Below are positions 26,770-34,448 of a stretch of DNA of 38,070 bases, piece by piece; within the stretch, counting starts at the first letter, position 1, and each line of letters opens with the position of its first letter. Made by a program: the position numbers and the translations under genes. Below the pieces are notes generated by a model. The model searched no databases, was not told the origin of the DNA, and worked only from the letters and a program-made list of their open reading frames with translations. This stretch comes from Chitinophagales bacterium (GTDB lineage: Bacteria > Bacteroidota > Bacteroidia > Chitinophagales > Chitinophagaceae). Location of the stretch: the NCBI GenBank assembly GCA_013297995.1, contig JAAFJB010000025.1, positions 1 through 38,070 on the forward strand, read 5' to 3'.

Positions 26770-27993
26770 ATGGCAAGGGGCAAAAAAGCAGCAATTGGAT
26801 TTATCTTCATCACTTTGTTGATAGATGTAATTGGGTTTGGACTCATTATTCCAGTAATGCCAAAATTGATTTCCGATTTATTAGGCATCAATAATATAAG
26901 TGTTGCTGCCCAATATGGGGGATGGCTCACATTTGCCTATGCCATTATGCAATTTTTATTTGCACCTGTTTTAGGCAATTTAAGCGACCAATATGGGAGG
27001 CGACCTGTATTGCTAATTTCCTTATTTGGGTTTGGAATTGATTATCTTTTCTTATCCTTTGCGCCAACAATTGGATGGTTATTTATAGGTAGACTGATTG
27101 CTGGGGTAACAGGGGCTAGTTTTACCACAGCTACTGCATATATAGCTGATATCAGTACGAACGAAAACAGAGCCCAAAATTTTGGCATGATCGGAGCTGC
27201 ATTTGGAGTTGGATTTATCATTGGCCCTATGTTGGGAGGTATATTGGGTGAATATGGTGCGAGAGTACCTTTTTTTGTTGCGGCAGGGCTGGCGCTTGCC
27301 AATGGTTTATATGGTTATTTTGTTTTGCCCGAATCGCTGGATAAGTCAAATAGAAGACCATTTGAATGGAGAAGAGCCAATCCTGTAGGCTCGCTGATGC
27401 AGCTTAAAAAATATCCAGCAGTAGCTGGGTTGGTAGTGTCGTTGGTATTAATTTATCTGGCTTCACATGCAGTACAAAGTAATTGGAGCTTCTTTAATAT
27501 AGAAAAATTTCATTGGTCGCCTAAAAAGATTGGAATATCATTGGGCTTGGTAGGGCTTTTGGTTGGAGGGGTACAGGGAGGCTTGGTACGTATTGTAAAT
27601 CCCAAGATAGGCAACGAAAAAAGTATTTATTATGGGTTGGCACTTTATACATTGGGATTGCTACTTTTTGCCTTTGCATCAGAAAGTTGGATGATGTTTG
27701 TATTTTTAATTCCCTATTGTTTAGGGGGCATTGCCGGGCCAGCACTTCAATCTATTATTTCAGGAAATATACCTCCGAATGAACAAGGTGAATTACAAGG
27801 AGCACTTACCAGTTTAATCAGTGCTACATCCATAATTGGGCCTTTAATGATGACCAATTTGTTTGCCTATTTTACAGCAGCTTCAACACCTATTTATTTT
27901 CCAGGAGCAGCTTTTTTGTTGGGAGCTATTTTTATGGCGTTCAGTCTCGTATGGGCATATCGGGGCTTACATACAAAGCGGGTAAAAAAATAA
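26770..27993 (+). CDS. MFS transporter, TCR/Tet-like
   Basis: This 407-residue, about twelve-TM protein has the Tet-family features [17 protein letters not shown] in TM1 and the motif A loop [14 protein letters not shown] after TM2, then [24 protein letters not shown] and motif C-like [25 protein letters not shown]. Such proteins are proton antiporters exporting drugs or metabolites from the cytoplasm. Many environmental Bacteroidota carry similar genes without tetracycline resistance, so no substrate is claimed. It is a single gene, convergent with the lipoprotein gene at 28051. Confidence 0.87.
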   Translation: MARGKKAAIGFIFITLLIDVIGFGLIIPVMPKLISDLLGINNISVAAQYGGWLTFAYAIMQFLFAPVLGNLSDQYGRRPVLLISLFGFGIDYLFLSFAPTIGWLFIGRLIAGVTGASFTTATAYIADISTNENRAQNFGMIGAAFGVGFIIGPMLGGILGEYGARVPFFVAAGLALANGLYGYFVLPESLDKSNRRPFEWRRANPVGSLMQLKKYPAVAGLVVSLVLIYLASHAVQSNWSFFNIEKFHWSPKKIGISLGLVGLLVGGVQGGLVRIVNPKIGNEKSIYYGLALYTLGLLLFAFASESWMMFVFLIPYCLGGIAGPALQSIISGNIPPNEQGELQGALTSLISATSIIGPLMMTNLFAYFTAASTPIYFPGAAFLLGAIFMAFSLVWAYRGLHTKRVKK

Positions 27994-28016
27994 AAGCCCT
28001 GCCAAACCGACAGGGC
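27983..28016 (-). terminator. Intrinsic terminator for the minus-strand lipoprotein gene
   Basis: Read on the minus strand, GCCCTG (28016-28011), a 9-base loop and CAGGGC (28001-27996) are followed by TTTTATTTTTTT. The T-tract lies inside the last codons of the convergent MFS gene. Confidence 0.7.
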
Positions 28017-28019
28017 CTA

Positions 28020-28039
28020 CACATATCCCCCGATATGTG
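28020..28039. repeat. Perfect hairpin CACATATC-CCCC-GATATGTG
   Basis: An 8-bp perfect stem with a C4 loop lies between the convergent MFS and lipoprotein genes, three bases from the terminator hairpin. It has no T-tract. It may help to shield the 3' end of the MFS transcript or act as a second termination hairpin. Confidence 0.6.
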
Positions 28040-28050
28040 GTTGAGAAAGC

Positions 28051-29061
28051 TTATTTAGTTAGTTCAGTATATATGTATAGTAAAGACTTTTTTTCTGGTT
28101 TGATGGAAAAAGCTGGGGTATTGCCTACCGCACTTATATTCAGTTTGCCGAAATAATACTGCTTTCCTATTACAGAAATTGAAATGAGTTTTATCTTTTT
28201 CTGGTTGGGAAAATTATCGGCCACAAATGTTCTGGATATATAGTCTGCTTTTAGTGGAACCACAGTTTTATGGTCTTCGAATATGGCAAATACCAATGTG
28301 TTTTTATTGGTAAAATTTAAGGGTAAGAAAGCAGATAATTTTGATGTTGTAAAAGAAGACTCCATGGGCTTGGCTACTGCAATCCAACGCAGTTGCTTGG
28401 CTGTAATCTCATATCCTTTTAAAGATAAACCACTTGCGGTTTGCATCATAAAGGTAGTAGCCTGTGATTGTGTTGGCGTATTATTGCCCCAACTGAAATT
28501 AAAGTCAATACCCGAAGATATAAGTGGAGATGATTCAATGCCTGTATACACTTTCATGTCATTATCCGCTTTATTGTCTTTGTTTATAAAGCGAATAGTG
28601 TAACTGCTATATGGGAGGAGTGATAATTCTTGCTGTTCTTTTAATACCCTAATAAACAATGCCCCATCAGATTCAAGAGGGATATTGTTATGGGTTGTTT
28701 TACCTGCAAAAATAAAATCGCTTGCCTTTTCCAATCGAATCACCTGAACCAAAAGTTTGCCAGTTATCTTACCTGTTTGGGCAGTATTGGTGAAAATATT
28801 AGCAGGAAAATTTAGCTCAAGATTATTGGGTAAGTAAATGGTAGTATTGGTTTCCGCATTGATAGTGTCAGAAAAATATAATGGAAAAGTAGCTTCTGCC
28901 AAAGTGTGAATAGCGGCAGTTCTAGGAATGTTTTTTGCCCAAACAGTATCATTCAACGGGTTGGATATGCTGTAAGAAACAAAATCTTCTGATACTTCTT
29001 TATTGCAGGCAAAAGCCAGTGTAATAAGAAATAAGAAAAGAAGTTTTTTTACTGGTTGCAT
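28051..29061 (-). CDS. Lipoprotein of unknown function, third gene of the second sigma module
   Basis: The 336-residue product has a lipoprotein signal (KKLLFLFLITLAFAC, Cys19). I do not recognise the mature sequence as a family: it is beta-rich, without large internal repeats, and has stretches such as TIYLPNNLELNFPANIF, GKITGKLLVQVIRLEKASDFIFAG and LPYSSYTIRFINKDNK that look like beta-sandwich strands, with a 'GALFIRVLKEQQELSLLP' pattern reminiscent of carbohydrate-free adhesin or ZU5/cupin-like sandwiches. It follows the TM-anchored barrel gene (29108-30661) by 46 bases on the same strand, the same slot that the LVIVD lipoprotein holds in the first module. A sensory or surface role is inferred from that only. 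Confidence 0.75.
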   Translation of the reverse strand: MQPVKKLLFLFLITLAFACNKEVSEDFVSYSISNPLNDTVWAKNIPRTAAIHTLAEATFPLYFSDTINAETNTTIYLPNNLELNFPANIFTNTAQTGKITGKLLVQVIRLEKASDFIFAGKTTHNNIPLESDGALFIRVLKEQQELSLLPYSSYTIRFINKDNKADNDMKVYTGIESSPLISSGIDFNFSWGNNTPTQSQATTFMMQTASGLSLKGYEITAKQLRWIAVAKPMESSFTTSKLSAFLPLNFTNKNTLVFAIFEDHKTVVPLKADYISRTFVADNFPNQKKIKLISISVIGKQYYFGKLNISAVGNTPAFSIKPEKKSLLYIYTELTK

Positions 29062-29107
29062 ATAGTTAGGTATTGCTAGAGATACTGTACAAATTGATTT
29101 TGCTGCC

Positions 29108-30661
29108 TTACCGTTTATTTAGGTTGAATCGTACACCCAGCGAGAGCCCCCCCACACTAAATTTTTGCTTATAAGCCGCTCCAGGCCTATTCATATCTGA
29201 AAGATTGAATCTAATATAGGGTTCCGCAAAAATTTGGGTGCTGTAATTCAAGCGCTTTGCAAATGATACTCCGGCATACAATCCCAATCCTATGTTTTTT
29301 TTGTGCACCATTTCGGTAGGCTTACTAATATTTAAAAGTGTGAGGCTACTATCGAATATCATTCCTTGATACCAACTGGTTAAATTTAAAATTACACCTG
29401 CGGTAAGACCTATTTTAAAGTCTTCATTGCCAAATTGATACCCAAAAAGAATGGGCAAGTCAATGGATCGATACCTGTTTTTTACTTGATTGTTTTTAAA
29501 GCCAATTTGTTGTAAGGTACTGGTATCGCTGATGATGGTAGTATCTCCTGGAGCTCGTATTATTACTCTCTGTGTAACTACGGTAGTAGTTCTGATTTCA
29601 TTTTCTGTTCGGTATGAAAATTTTTCATTGATTTGAGAAAAATTTAGGCCTGATTTAATTGAAAAGTGGTTGTTGATAGGTTTGCCAATTCTAAATCCTA
29701 CAGAGTAGCTAATTCCAGCGGTTTCACTGCTGTCTTTCCTACTCAAGAATTGTTCACTTGCGCTATAATTGGTGATAGATTTAGTTGCGTAATCAGGGCC
29801 AAAATACAATTCGAAATCCCAATCTGTATTGTGTAATTTTTTGTCGGATGGACAGATAATAATATTTTTCAGCTTACCAGATTCATTAAAATTAGGGATT
29901 GTTTTTTTTACAAAAGCGTTGTATAAAATCCGCTTTCTTACAATAAATACATTGCCCGCTTTTTCTGAAGTAAGAAAGGATGCTTCTGTTTCAATGTTTT
30001 CAGGCAAGGGTAATTTAGTTTGCATGAAATTAACAACTGCTTCCTTTTTAGTAGGCTTTATAATAAATGTGCTATTGTTATTGCTTTCTTTTCTGAATTG
30101 CTTATTAGATGTTTGCGTAGATATATTTATTCCAGCAGTGGAATTTAGAATGGTACTGCTTGATTTTTTTTTGGTGTTAACCAGTACAGACTCTGTGGCT
30201 AACTTTTCATTATTGGGCAGTTCAGATTTCGCTTCCTTTAAAACAAGTGAAGTAGCCGTTGATTTTTTCTTCCATTTTGCAATATTAGAAACTGAAAGGG
30301 AGTTTTCAGATCTACTGGCTGAAAATATTTCAGTTGAATGAATTTTCTGGTAATATAAATAAGCGGAAATACTGCCAGCAAGTACCAATGCTATGATAGA
30401 GGCTGCTATCATAGACGTTCTAGGAATAAAGAAAAATAATCTTCTTCTTTTTTCTTGAACTGGCTTTACTTTATCCCATAAGCCAGCGGGAACCGGTGCA
30501 ATTAAGTTTGCCAATTGATCTTTTACAAAAGAATCAAAGGACAGGTCGGTACTAGCTACAGGTATAGCGGAATGAATTTTATTCCACAACTTGGCTGAAA
30601 CTGTTGCATCGTACTCGTGCAGTTTTTGATTAATAATATGGTCGAATTCCTCGTTGGTCAT
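29108..30661 (-). CDS. Putative membrane-anchored anti-sigma-like protein with barrel-like C-terminal domain (second copy)
   Basis: The 517-residue product begins at ATG 30661, directly after the sigma stop codon (TAA at 30664-30662), so translation is surely coupled. The cytoplasmic tail (1-75) holds two copies of one motif: EFDHIINQKL...ATVSAKLWNKI (5-30) and SFDSFVKDQL...APVPAGLWDKV (41-65), the second followed by KRRR. One TM helix (about 84-104) leads to a polar linker of about 170 residues, then a barrel-like C-terminal domain (DWDFELYFGPDYATKS, ISYSVGFRIGKPINNHFSIKSGLNFSQ, FKIGLTAGVILNLTSW, GLGLYAGVSFAKR, GGLSLGVRFNLN). There is no signal peptide. As with 18654-20012, an anti-sigma role with envelope sensing is inferred from coupling and topology. 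Confidence 0.75.
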   Translation of the reverse strand: MTNEEFDHIINQKLHEYDATVSAKLWNKIHSAIPVASTDLSFDSFVKDQLANLIAPVPAGLWDKVKPVQEKRRRLFFFIPRTSMIAASIIALVLAGSISAYLYYQKIHSTEIFSASRSENSLSVSNIAKWKKKSTATSLVLKEAKSELPNNEKLATESVLVNTKKKSSSTILNSTAGINISTQTSNKQFRKESNNNSTFIIKPTKKEAVVNFMQTKLPLPENIETEASFLTSEKAGNVFIVRKRILYNAFVKKTIPNFNESGKLKNIIICPSDKKLHNTDWDFELYFGPDYATKSITNYSASEQFLSRKDSSETAGISYSVGFRIGKPINNHFSIKSGLNFSQINEKFSYRTENEIRTTTVVTQRVIIRAPGDTTIISDTSTLQQIGFKNNQVKNRYRSIDLPILFGYQFGNEDFKIGLTAGVILNLTSWYQGMIFDSSLTLLNISKPTEMVHKKNIGLGLYAGVSFAKRLNYSTQIFAEPYIRFNLSDMNRPGAAYKQKFSVGGLSLGVRFNLNKR

Positions 30662-31198
30662 TTACACGGCAATCTTTTGTAACTGTAAAATTTGGGATTG
30701 TAACATTTTTCGAGCTTTCACAAGTTGACTTCTACTGGTACCTGCTTGAATATGAAGCATTTCCGCAATCTCATCGTGGCTATACCCTTCAATAACACTT
30801 AGGTTAAAAACAGTTCTATATCCTTCGGGCAATGCGCTTATTAATTTCATTAGATCTTCTTCTCCCAAGTGTGTAAAAGCAGATGGATCAATTTGTGGCA
30901 TGCCAGATTGGTGGTCTTCAATCTCTTTAAAGCTCATTTTCTTGCGCTCCAAATGCCTAATACATGTGTTTACCACTATTCGCCTAATCCAGCCCTCAAA
31001 TGAGCCTTCAAATTTGAATTGGTTTATATAATTAAATACTTTAATAAAAGCATCTTGCATCATGTCTTCCGCTTCCATACCGTCCTGCGAATATCTAAGA
31101 CATACGCCCATCATTCTACCTGCGTGTTTTTCAAACAGCAAGCGCTGGCAAGCGGGATCTTGCCTAATACAACCTTTAATGAGCTCATGTTCTGTCAA
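30662..31198 (-). CDS. ECF (RpoE-type) RNA polymerase sigma factor, second copy
   Basis: The 178-residue sigma factor has region 2 (LLFEKHAGRMMGVCLRYSQDGMEAEDMMQDAFIKVFNYINQF, GSFEGWIRRIVVNTCIRHLERKK) and region 4 (LPEGYRTVFNLSVIEGYSHDEIAEMLHIQAGTSRSQLVKARK). It resembles the factor at 18104-18664 throughout, including the TSRSQ recognition-helix residues, and both are followed by the same kind of membrane protein, which suggests paralogous modules. The start is a TTG (31198-31196); an in-frame TAG lies three codons upstream and no suitable ATG precedes region 2, so the TTG is probably real. The 139 bases to the ybdK-like gene upstream show no clear promoter. Confidence 0.92.
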   Translation of the reverse strand: MTEHELIKGCIRQDPACQRLLFEKHAGRMMGVCLRYSQDGMEAEDMMQDAFIKVFNYINQFKFEGSFEGWIRRIVVNTCIRHLERKKMSFKEIEDHQSGMPQIDPSAFTHLGEEDLMKLISALPEGYRTVFNLSVIEGYSHDEIAEMLHIQAGTSRSQLVKARKMLQSQILQLQKIAV

Positions 31199-31337
31199 AG
31201 CAGGCTATTTTTAGGTGATACAAATGGTAGACTCCTAATTGAATAAAATCGTTGCTTTGGAGCGTAAAACAGCAGTGCTTTACAATAAAAGTGCCAAAAG
31301 TTGAACGCTGGTAAACACTTTATTTCCTATAACTGAT

Positions 31338-32447
31338 TTATACGGTTAAAAACTGGCTATGAATATAATCAACCACACTCACCAAACTTCCTGTTTCTCT
31401 ATACACTTTTAACTGTCTATCGGCACCAGTGCCCATTTCAAATATTTTGGTAATATGTTCAATTACGTGTCTACTGCCAAGTTCATCTAATACATCGTCT
31501 ACAAAATCGAGTAATTCATAAATAAGTGCCTTGGTATCTACTTCGGTTTCTTTGCCAAAATCTATCAACTTACCATCAATACCATATCTGCCAGCCCTCC
31601 ATTTATTTTCATTAATTAGGGAGCGTTGATAAATCATAAAATTGAGATTTTGGTTTCTCAGTTTATAAATTTTAGCACAGATGGCTTGAAAAAGTGCGGC
31701 GATGGCCATGGTTTCCATGATGGTCATGGGCACATCGCAGATTCTAAATTCAACCGTATTAAAGAAAGGATGAACCCGTAAATCCCACCATATTTTTTTG
31801 GCATTATCAATACAATTGGTCTTGATTAATAGGTTTACATAATTCTCATACGCTTCAATACTTTCAAAATAGTCGGGAATGCCTGTACGCGGAAATTTAT
31901 CGAATACTTTGGTTCTAAAAGATTTGTAACCCGTTTCTCTGGACTCCCAAAAAGGCGAATTGGTACTTAAAGCGTACACATGCGGTAAAAAGTAACGGGC
32001 AGTATTGGCAATATGAATGGCCATTTTTCTGTCTTCCATTCCAACATGAACATGAAGACCGAAAATTAAGTTGCTTCTAGCAGCCTCTTGTAATTCATTT
32101 ACAATTTGGTTGTATCGAACGTGATCGGTGATGAGTTGATTCTCCCAGTGACTAAAAGGATGTGTTCCAGATGCCCCTACCCATAATCCAAGATCGCCAG
32201 CAATTTGTGCAATATTACCTCTTAGCGAAGCAACATCTTCAAAAGCTTCATCTATATTTTTGCAAATATCAGTACCTACTTCTACCACTGCTTGGTGCAT
32301 TTCTGCCTTTACTTTATCCTTTAAAGTTTCCTGACCCAGCAATACAATTTTTTGTTCATGGCTTCTCAATTCCCTTGTTTCAGGATCAATTACCATATAT
32401 TCTTCCTCAACACCTAAAGTAAAGTGTTTGTAACTGAGATTTCCCAT
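31338..32447 (-). CDS. ybdK: YbdK-type carboxylate-amine ligase (glutamate-cysteine ligase 2 family)
   Basis: This 369-residue enzyme belongs to the GCS2 family, which joins an amino acid's carboxylate (often the gamma-carboxylate of glutamate) to an amine with ATP; E. coli YbdK has only weak glutamate-cysteine ligase activity. Visible marks are LGVEEEYMVIDPETREL near the start (metal and ATP site), THPFSHWENQLI, RSNLIFGLHVHVGM, IWWDLRVHPFFNTVEFRICDVP (Arg and Glu of the active site) and ENKWRAGRYGIDGKLIDFG. ATG 32447 is preferred to TTG 32453, and lies 2 bases after the TGA of the ATP-grasp gene, so the two ligases are translationally coupled. It may make the first bond of a small peptide that the ATP-grasp enzyme extends; the product is unknown. 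Confidence 0.88.
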   Translation of the reverse strand: MGNLSYKHFTLGVEEEYMVIDPETRELRSHEQKIVLLGQETLKDKVKAEMHQAVVEVGTDICKNIDEAFEDVASLRGNIAQIAGDLGLWVGASGTHPFSHWENQLITDHVRYNQIVNELQEAARSNLIFGLHVHVGMEDRKMAIHIANTARYFLPHVYALSTNSPFWESRETGYKSFRTKVFDKFPRTGIPDYFESIEAYENYVNLLIKTNCIDNAKKIWWDLRVHPFFNTVEFRICDVPMTIMETMAIAALFQAICAKIYKLRNQNLNFMIYQRSLINENKWRAGRYGIDGKLIDFGKETEVDTKALIYELLDFVDDVLDELGSRHVIEHITKIFEMGTGADRQLKVYRETGSLVSVVDYIHSQFLTV

Positions 32448-32449
32448 GC

Positions 32450-33403
32450 TCAATATAATTTTTTTCCTGAAGCACTGCGTTTAATATATTCACCCCATGT
32501 AAGGTTATCTGCATTTTCTACTTGTGATTGTGCTTTTTCAATGGCAAAATTTGCAGCGGCTTCAACCACCCAGTCAAAGTTTTCTTGACCAACACTTTTA
32601 AGATCTGCGTCTGGTGCTGGATTGCAAAAATCAATAGCATAAGGAATACCATCTTTCAATGCCAATTCAACTGTGTTGAAATCATAGCCCAAGTATTTAT
32701 TAATGCGCAATACAATGTCTGTCATCAATTTCAGTCGCGCTTCCGAAGGCTTGAAATCTGCTACATACCTTAGGTGGTGCGGGTTTCGAGGTTCGTAAGA
32801 CATTATTTTAACGTGCTTGCCACCAATGCAATAACAGCGATAATATTCTTCAAAAATTATTTCTTCTTGCAGCATCATCACCAATTCTTTTGTTTCAGCA
32901 TGTTTCTGAAAGAAGTCGGCCATATCAGTAAGTTTGTAAACATTTTTCCATCCACCGCCAGCAAAAGGTTTCATATAGGCAGGAAATCCAACATAGTCAA
33001 AAATACCCTCCCAGTCCAGCGGATAAGCCAGGTTACTAAAAGAAACTTCTGAAGTATCTACAGGCAAATCTTTAGAAGGAAGAATAACAGTTTTAGGAAC
33101 GGGAACATCAATTTTTGTGGACAAGCAGTTGTTGAAAAACTTTTCATCTGCACTCCACCAAAATGGATTGTTGATAACAGCGGTACCGCAAAGAGCGGCA
33201 TTTTTTAGGAAAGCTCGGTAAAAGGGAACGTCTTGACTAATTCTGTCGAGAATTACCGCATAACCACTGCTTACTCCTTGAATTACTTTATCAATTTTCA
33301 CAGGCTCGGCCATGATGCCAGGAATATTTTTACTGTTGATTCTTTCAACAAAAGCTGTAGGGAAGCTTCTTTCTTGTCCAAATAAAATACCGATTTTTTT
33401 CAT
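32450..33403 (-). CDS. ATP-grasp ligase, RimK/GshB-like
   Basis: The 317-residue protein has an ATP-grasp fold: a pre-domain starting KKIGILFGQERSFPTAFVERIN, the ATP-clamp lysines in YVGFPAYMKPFAGGGWKNVYKL (glycine-rich loop), EEIIFEEYYRCYCIGGKHVKIMSYEP as the B-strand pair, and the Mg-binding end NTVELALKDGIPYAIDFCNPAPD, where the usual E-x-N becomes D-F-C-N. ATP-grasp ligases activate a carboxylate as acyl phosphate and join it to an amine or thiol. The likely partner is the YbdK-type ligase 2 bases downstream, as GshB partners GshA. It is divergent from the esterase at 33543, with 139 bases between. Substrates cannot be told from sequence. Confidence 0.83.
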   Translation of the reverse strand: MKKIGILFGQERSFPTAFVERINSKNIPGIMAEPVKIDKVIQGVSSGYAVILDRISQDVPFYRAFLKNAALCGTAVINNPFWWSADEKFFNNCLSTKIDVPVPKTVILPSKDLPVDTSEVSFSNLAYPLDWEGIFDYVGFPAYMKPFAGGGWKNVYKLTDMADFFQKHAETKELVMMLQEEIIFEEYYRCYCIGGKHVKIMSYEPRNPHHLRYVADFKPSEARLKLMTDIVLRINKYLGYDFNTVELALKDGIPYAIDFCNPAPDADLKSVGQENFDWVVEAAANFAIEKAQSQVENADNLTWGEYIKRSASGKKLY

Positions 33404-33542
33404 AGATGCATATTATTGAGTGAATTGGCCAACTATTATTTACGGTGTGGCTTTATGTTGAATTGTAAATTAAGCCATCTAAAGCTAATAAAGAAATCTT
33501 GCTTGTTATTATATTTTAAATCTATTCACTATTTTTGAATTC

Positions 33543-34364
33543 ATGCCACTTTCAACCGTTCAATCTGTTTCCATTTGTAAAATAGAGCAATACAGTATTT
33601 ATTCAGAGTATTTGGAAAGAAAAGTTCTGCTGGACATGTATTTTCCAGCGAATATGCCAACCTTGGAACAAGTAAGTTTATTGCTGATTAATGATGGTCA
33701 GGATTTGCCCAAAATGCCGTTTGAGGAAATATTAAATGACTTGTGGACGCAGCAAGTTTTAGAGCCGCTTTTTTGTGTAGGAATTCATTGTGGGGCCGAC
33801 CGTAAGATGGAGTATGGAACAGCCTATTCTGCTGACTTTGAGGGGAGGGGAGCCAAAGCAGGATTGTACAGTAAATTTATATTAGATGAGCTTTTGCCAT
33901 TTATTCGCCGCAAGTTCCAGGTAACTTCTTTTAAAGACAAGTCATTCGCTGGATTTTCATTAGGAGGGTTAAGTGCTATTGATATTAGTTGGAACCATGC
34001 AAGTGAGTTTTGCAAAATTGGTTTATTCAGTGCTTCACTTTGGTGGAGAAGAAAGGGTTATGAAGATGGATATGATGAAGAGCAAGATAGGTTAATGCAT
34101 TTGCAAATAAGGAAAGGGGTATTTCATCCTTGGTTGCAATTTTTTATTGAATGTGGAATCCTGGATGAAACGGCGGATAGAAACAATAATGGAATTATTG
34201 ACACCATTGATGATGCGTTGGATTTGATTGTTGAATTAAAAGCAAAGGGCTATACCGATAAACATATTCAATATTTAGAATTAGCAGATGGCAAGCACGA
34301 TGTGGCCACATGGGCAAAAGCATTTCCCGATTTTTTAAAATGGGGGTGGGGATTGAAGGAGTAA
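33543..34364 (+). CDS. Esterase-like alpha/beta hydrolase (COG2382 type) with EF-hand-like loop
   Basis: The 273-residue protein is a cytoplasmic alpha/beta hydrolase of the putative-esterase group related to enterochelin esterase and esterase D: LLINDGQDLP at the oxyanion site, GRGAKAGLYSKFILDELLPFIRRKF, the nucleophile elbow G-F-S-L-G-G (Ser about 140), and a catalytic His in GKHDVATWAKAFPDFLKWGWG. Between them lies DRNNNGIIDTIDD, which has the D-x-N-x-N-G-x-I-x-x-x-D spacing of an EF-hand or dockerin loop and may bind calcium. There is no signal peptide. It is divergent from the two ligases and may act on their product. A TATTTTTG box (33530-33537) resembles a -7 element but sits very close to the ATG. 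Confidence 0.82.
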   Translation: MPLSTVQSVSICKIEQYSIYSEYLERKVLLDMYFPANMPTLEQVSLLLINDGQDLPKMPFEEILNDLWTQQVLEPLFCVGIHCGADRKMEYGTAYSADFEGRGAKAGLYSKFILDELLPFIRRKFQVTSFKDKSFAGFSLGGLSAIDISWNHASEFCKIGLFSASLWWRRKGYEDGYDEEQDRLMHLQIRKGVFHPWLQFFIECGILDETADRNNNGIIDTIDDALDLIVELKAKGYTDKHIQYLELADGKHDVATWAKAFPDFLKWGWGLKE

Positions 34365-34390
34365 AATAGTTTTTTTGAAATAGATTCATT

Positions 34391-34428
34391 AAAAAGCCCC
34401 GCTTCAATTTTTATTGAGCGGGGCTTTT
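34391..34428. terminator. Bidirectional intrinsic terminator
   Basis: AAAAAGCCCCGCTTCAA, a short AT loop and TTGAGCGGGGCTTTT form a strong stem with one bulged base, A-tract and T-tract on either side. It separates the convergent esterase and Oar-like genes. Confidence 0.9.
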
Positions 34429-34448
34429 GTATTAAGTAAAGTGCAATA

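Noticed and set aside
26770..27993. Tetracycline resistance gene
   Set aside because: Only the general TCR/Tet MFS motifs are visible; many chromosomal transporters in this phylum look the same.
29829..30341. 170-codon plus-strand ORF opposite the second membrane-anchored protein
   Set aside because: It is a shadow of the low-complexity linker on the other strand.
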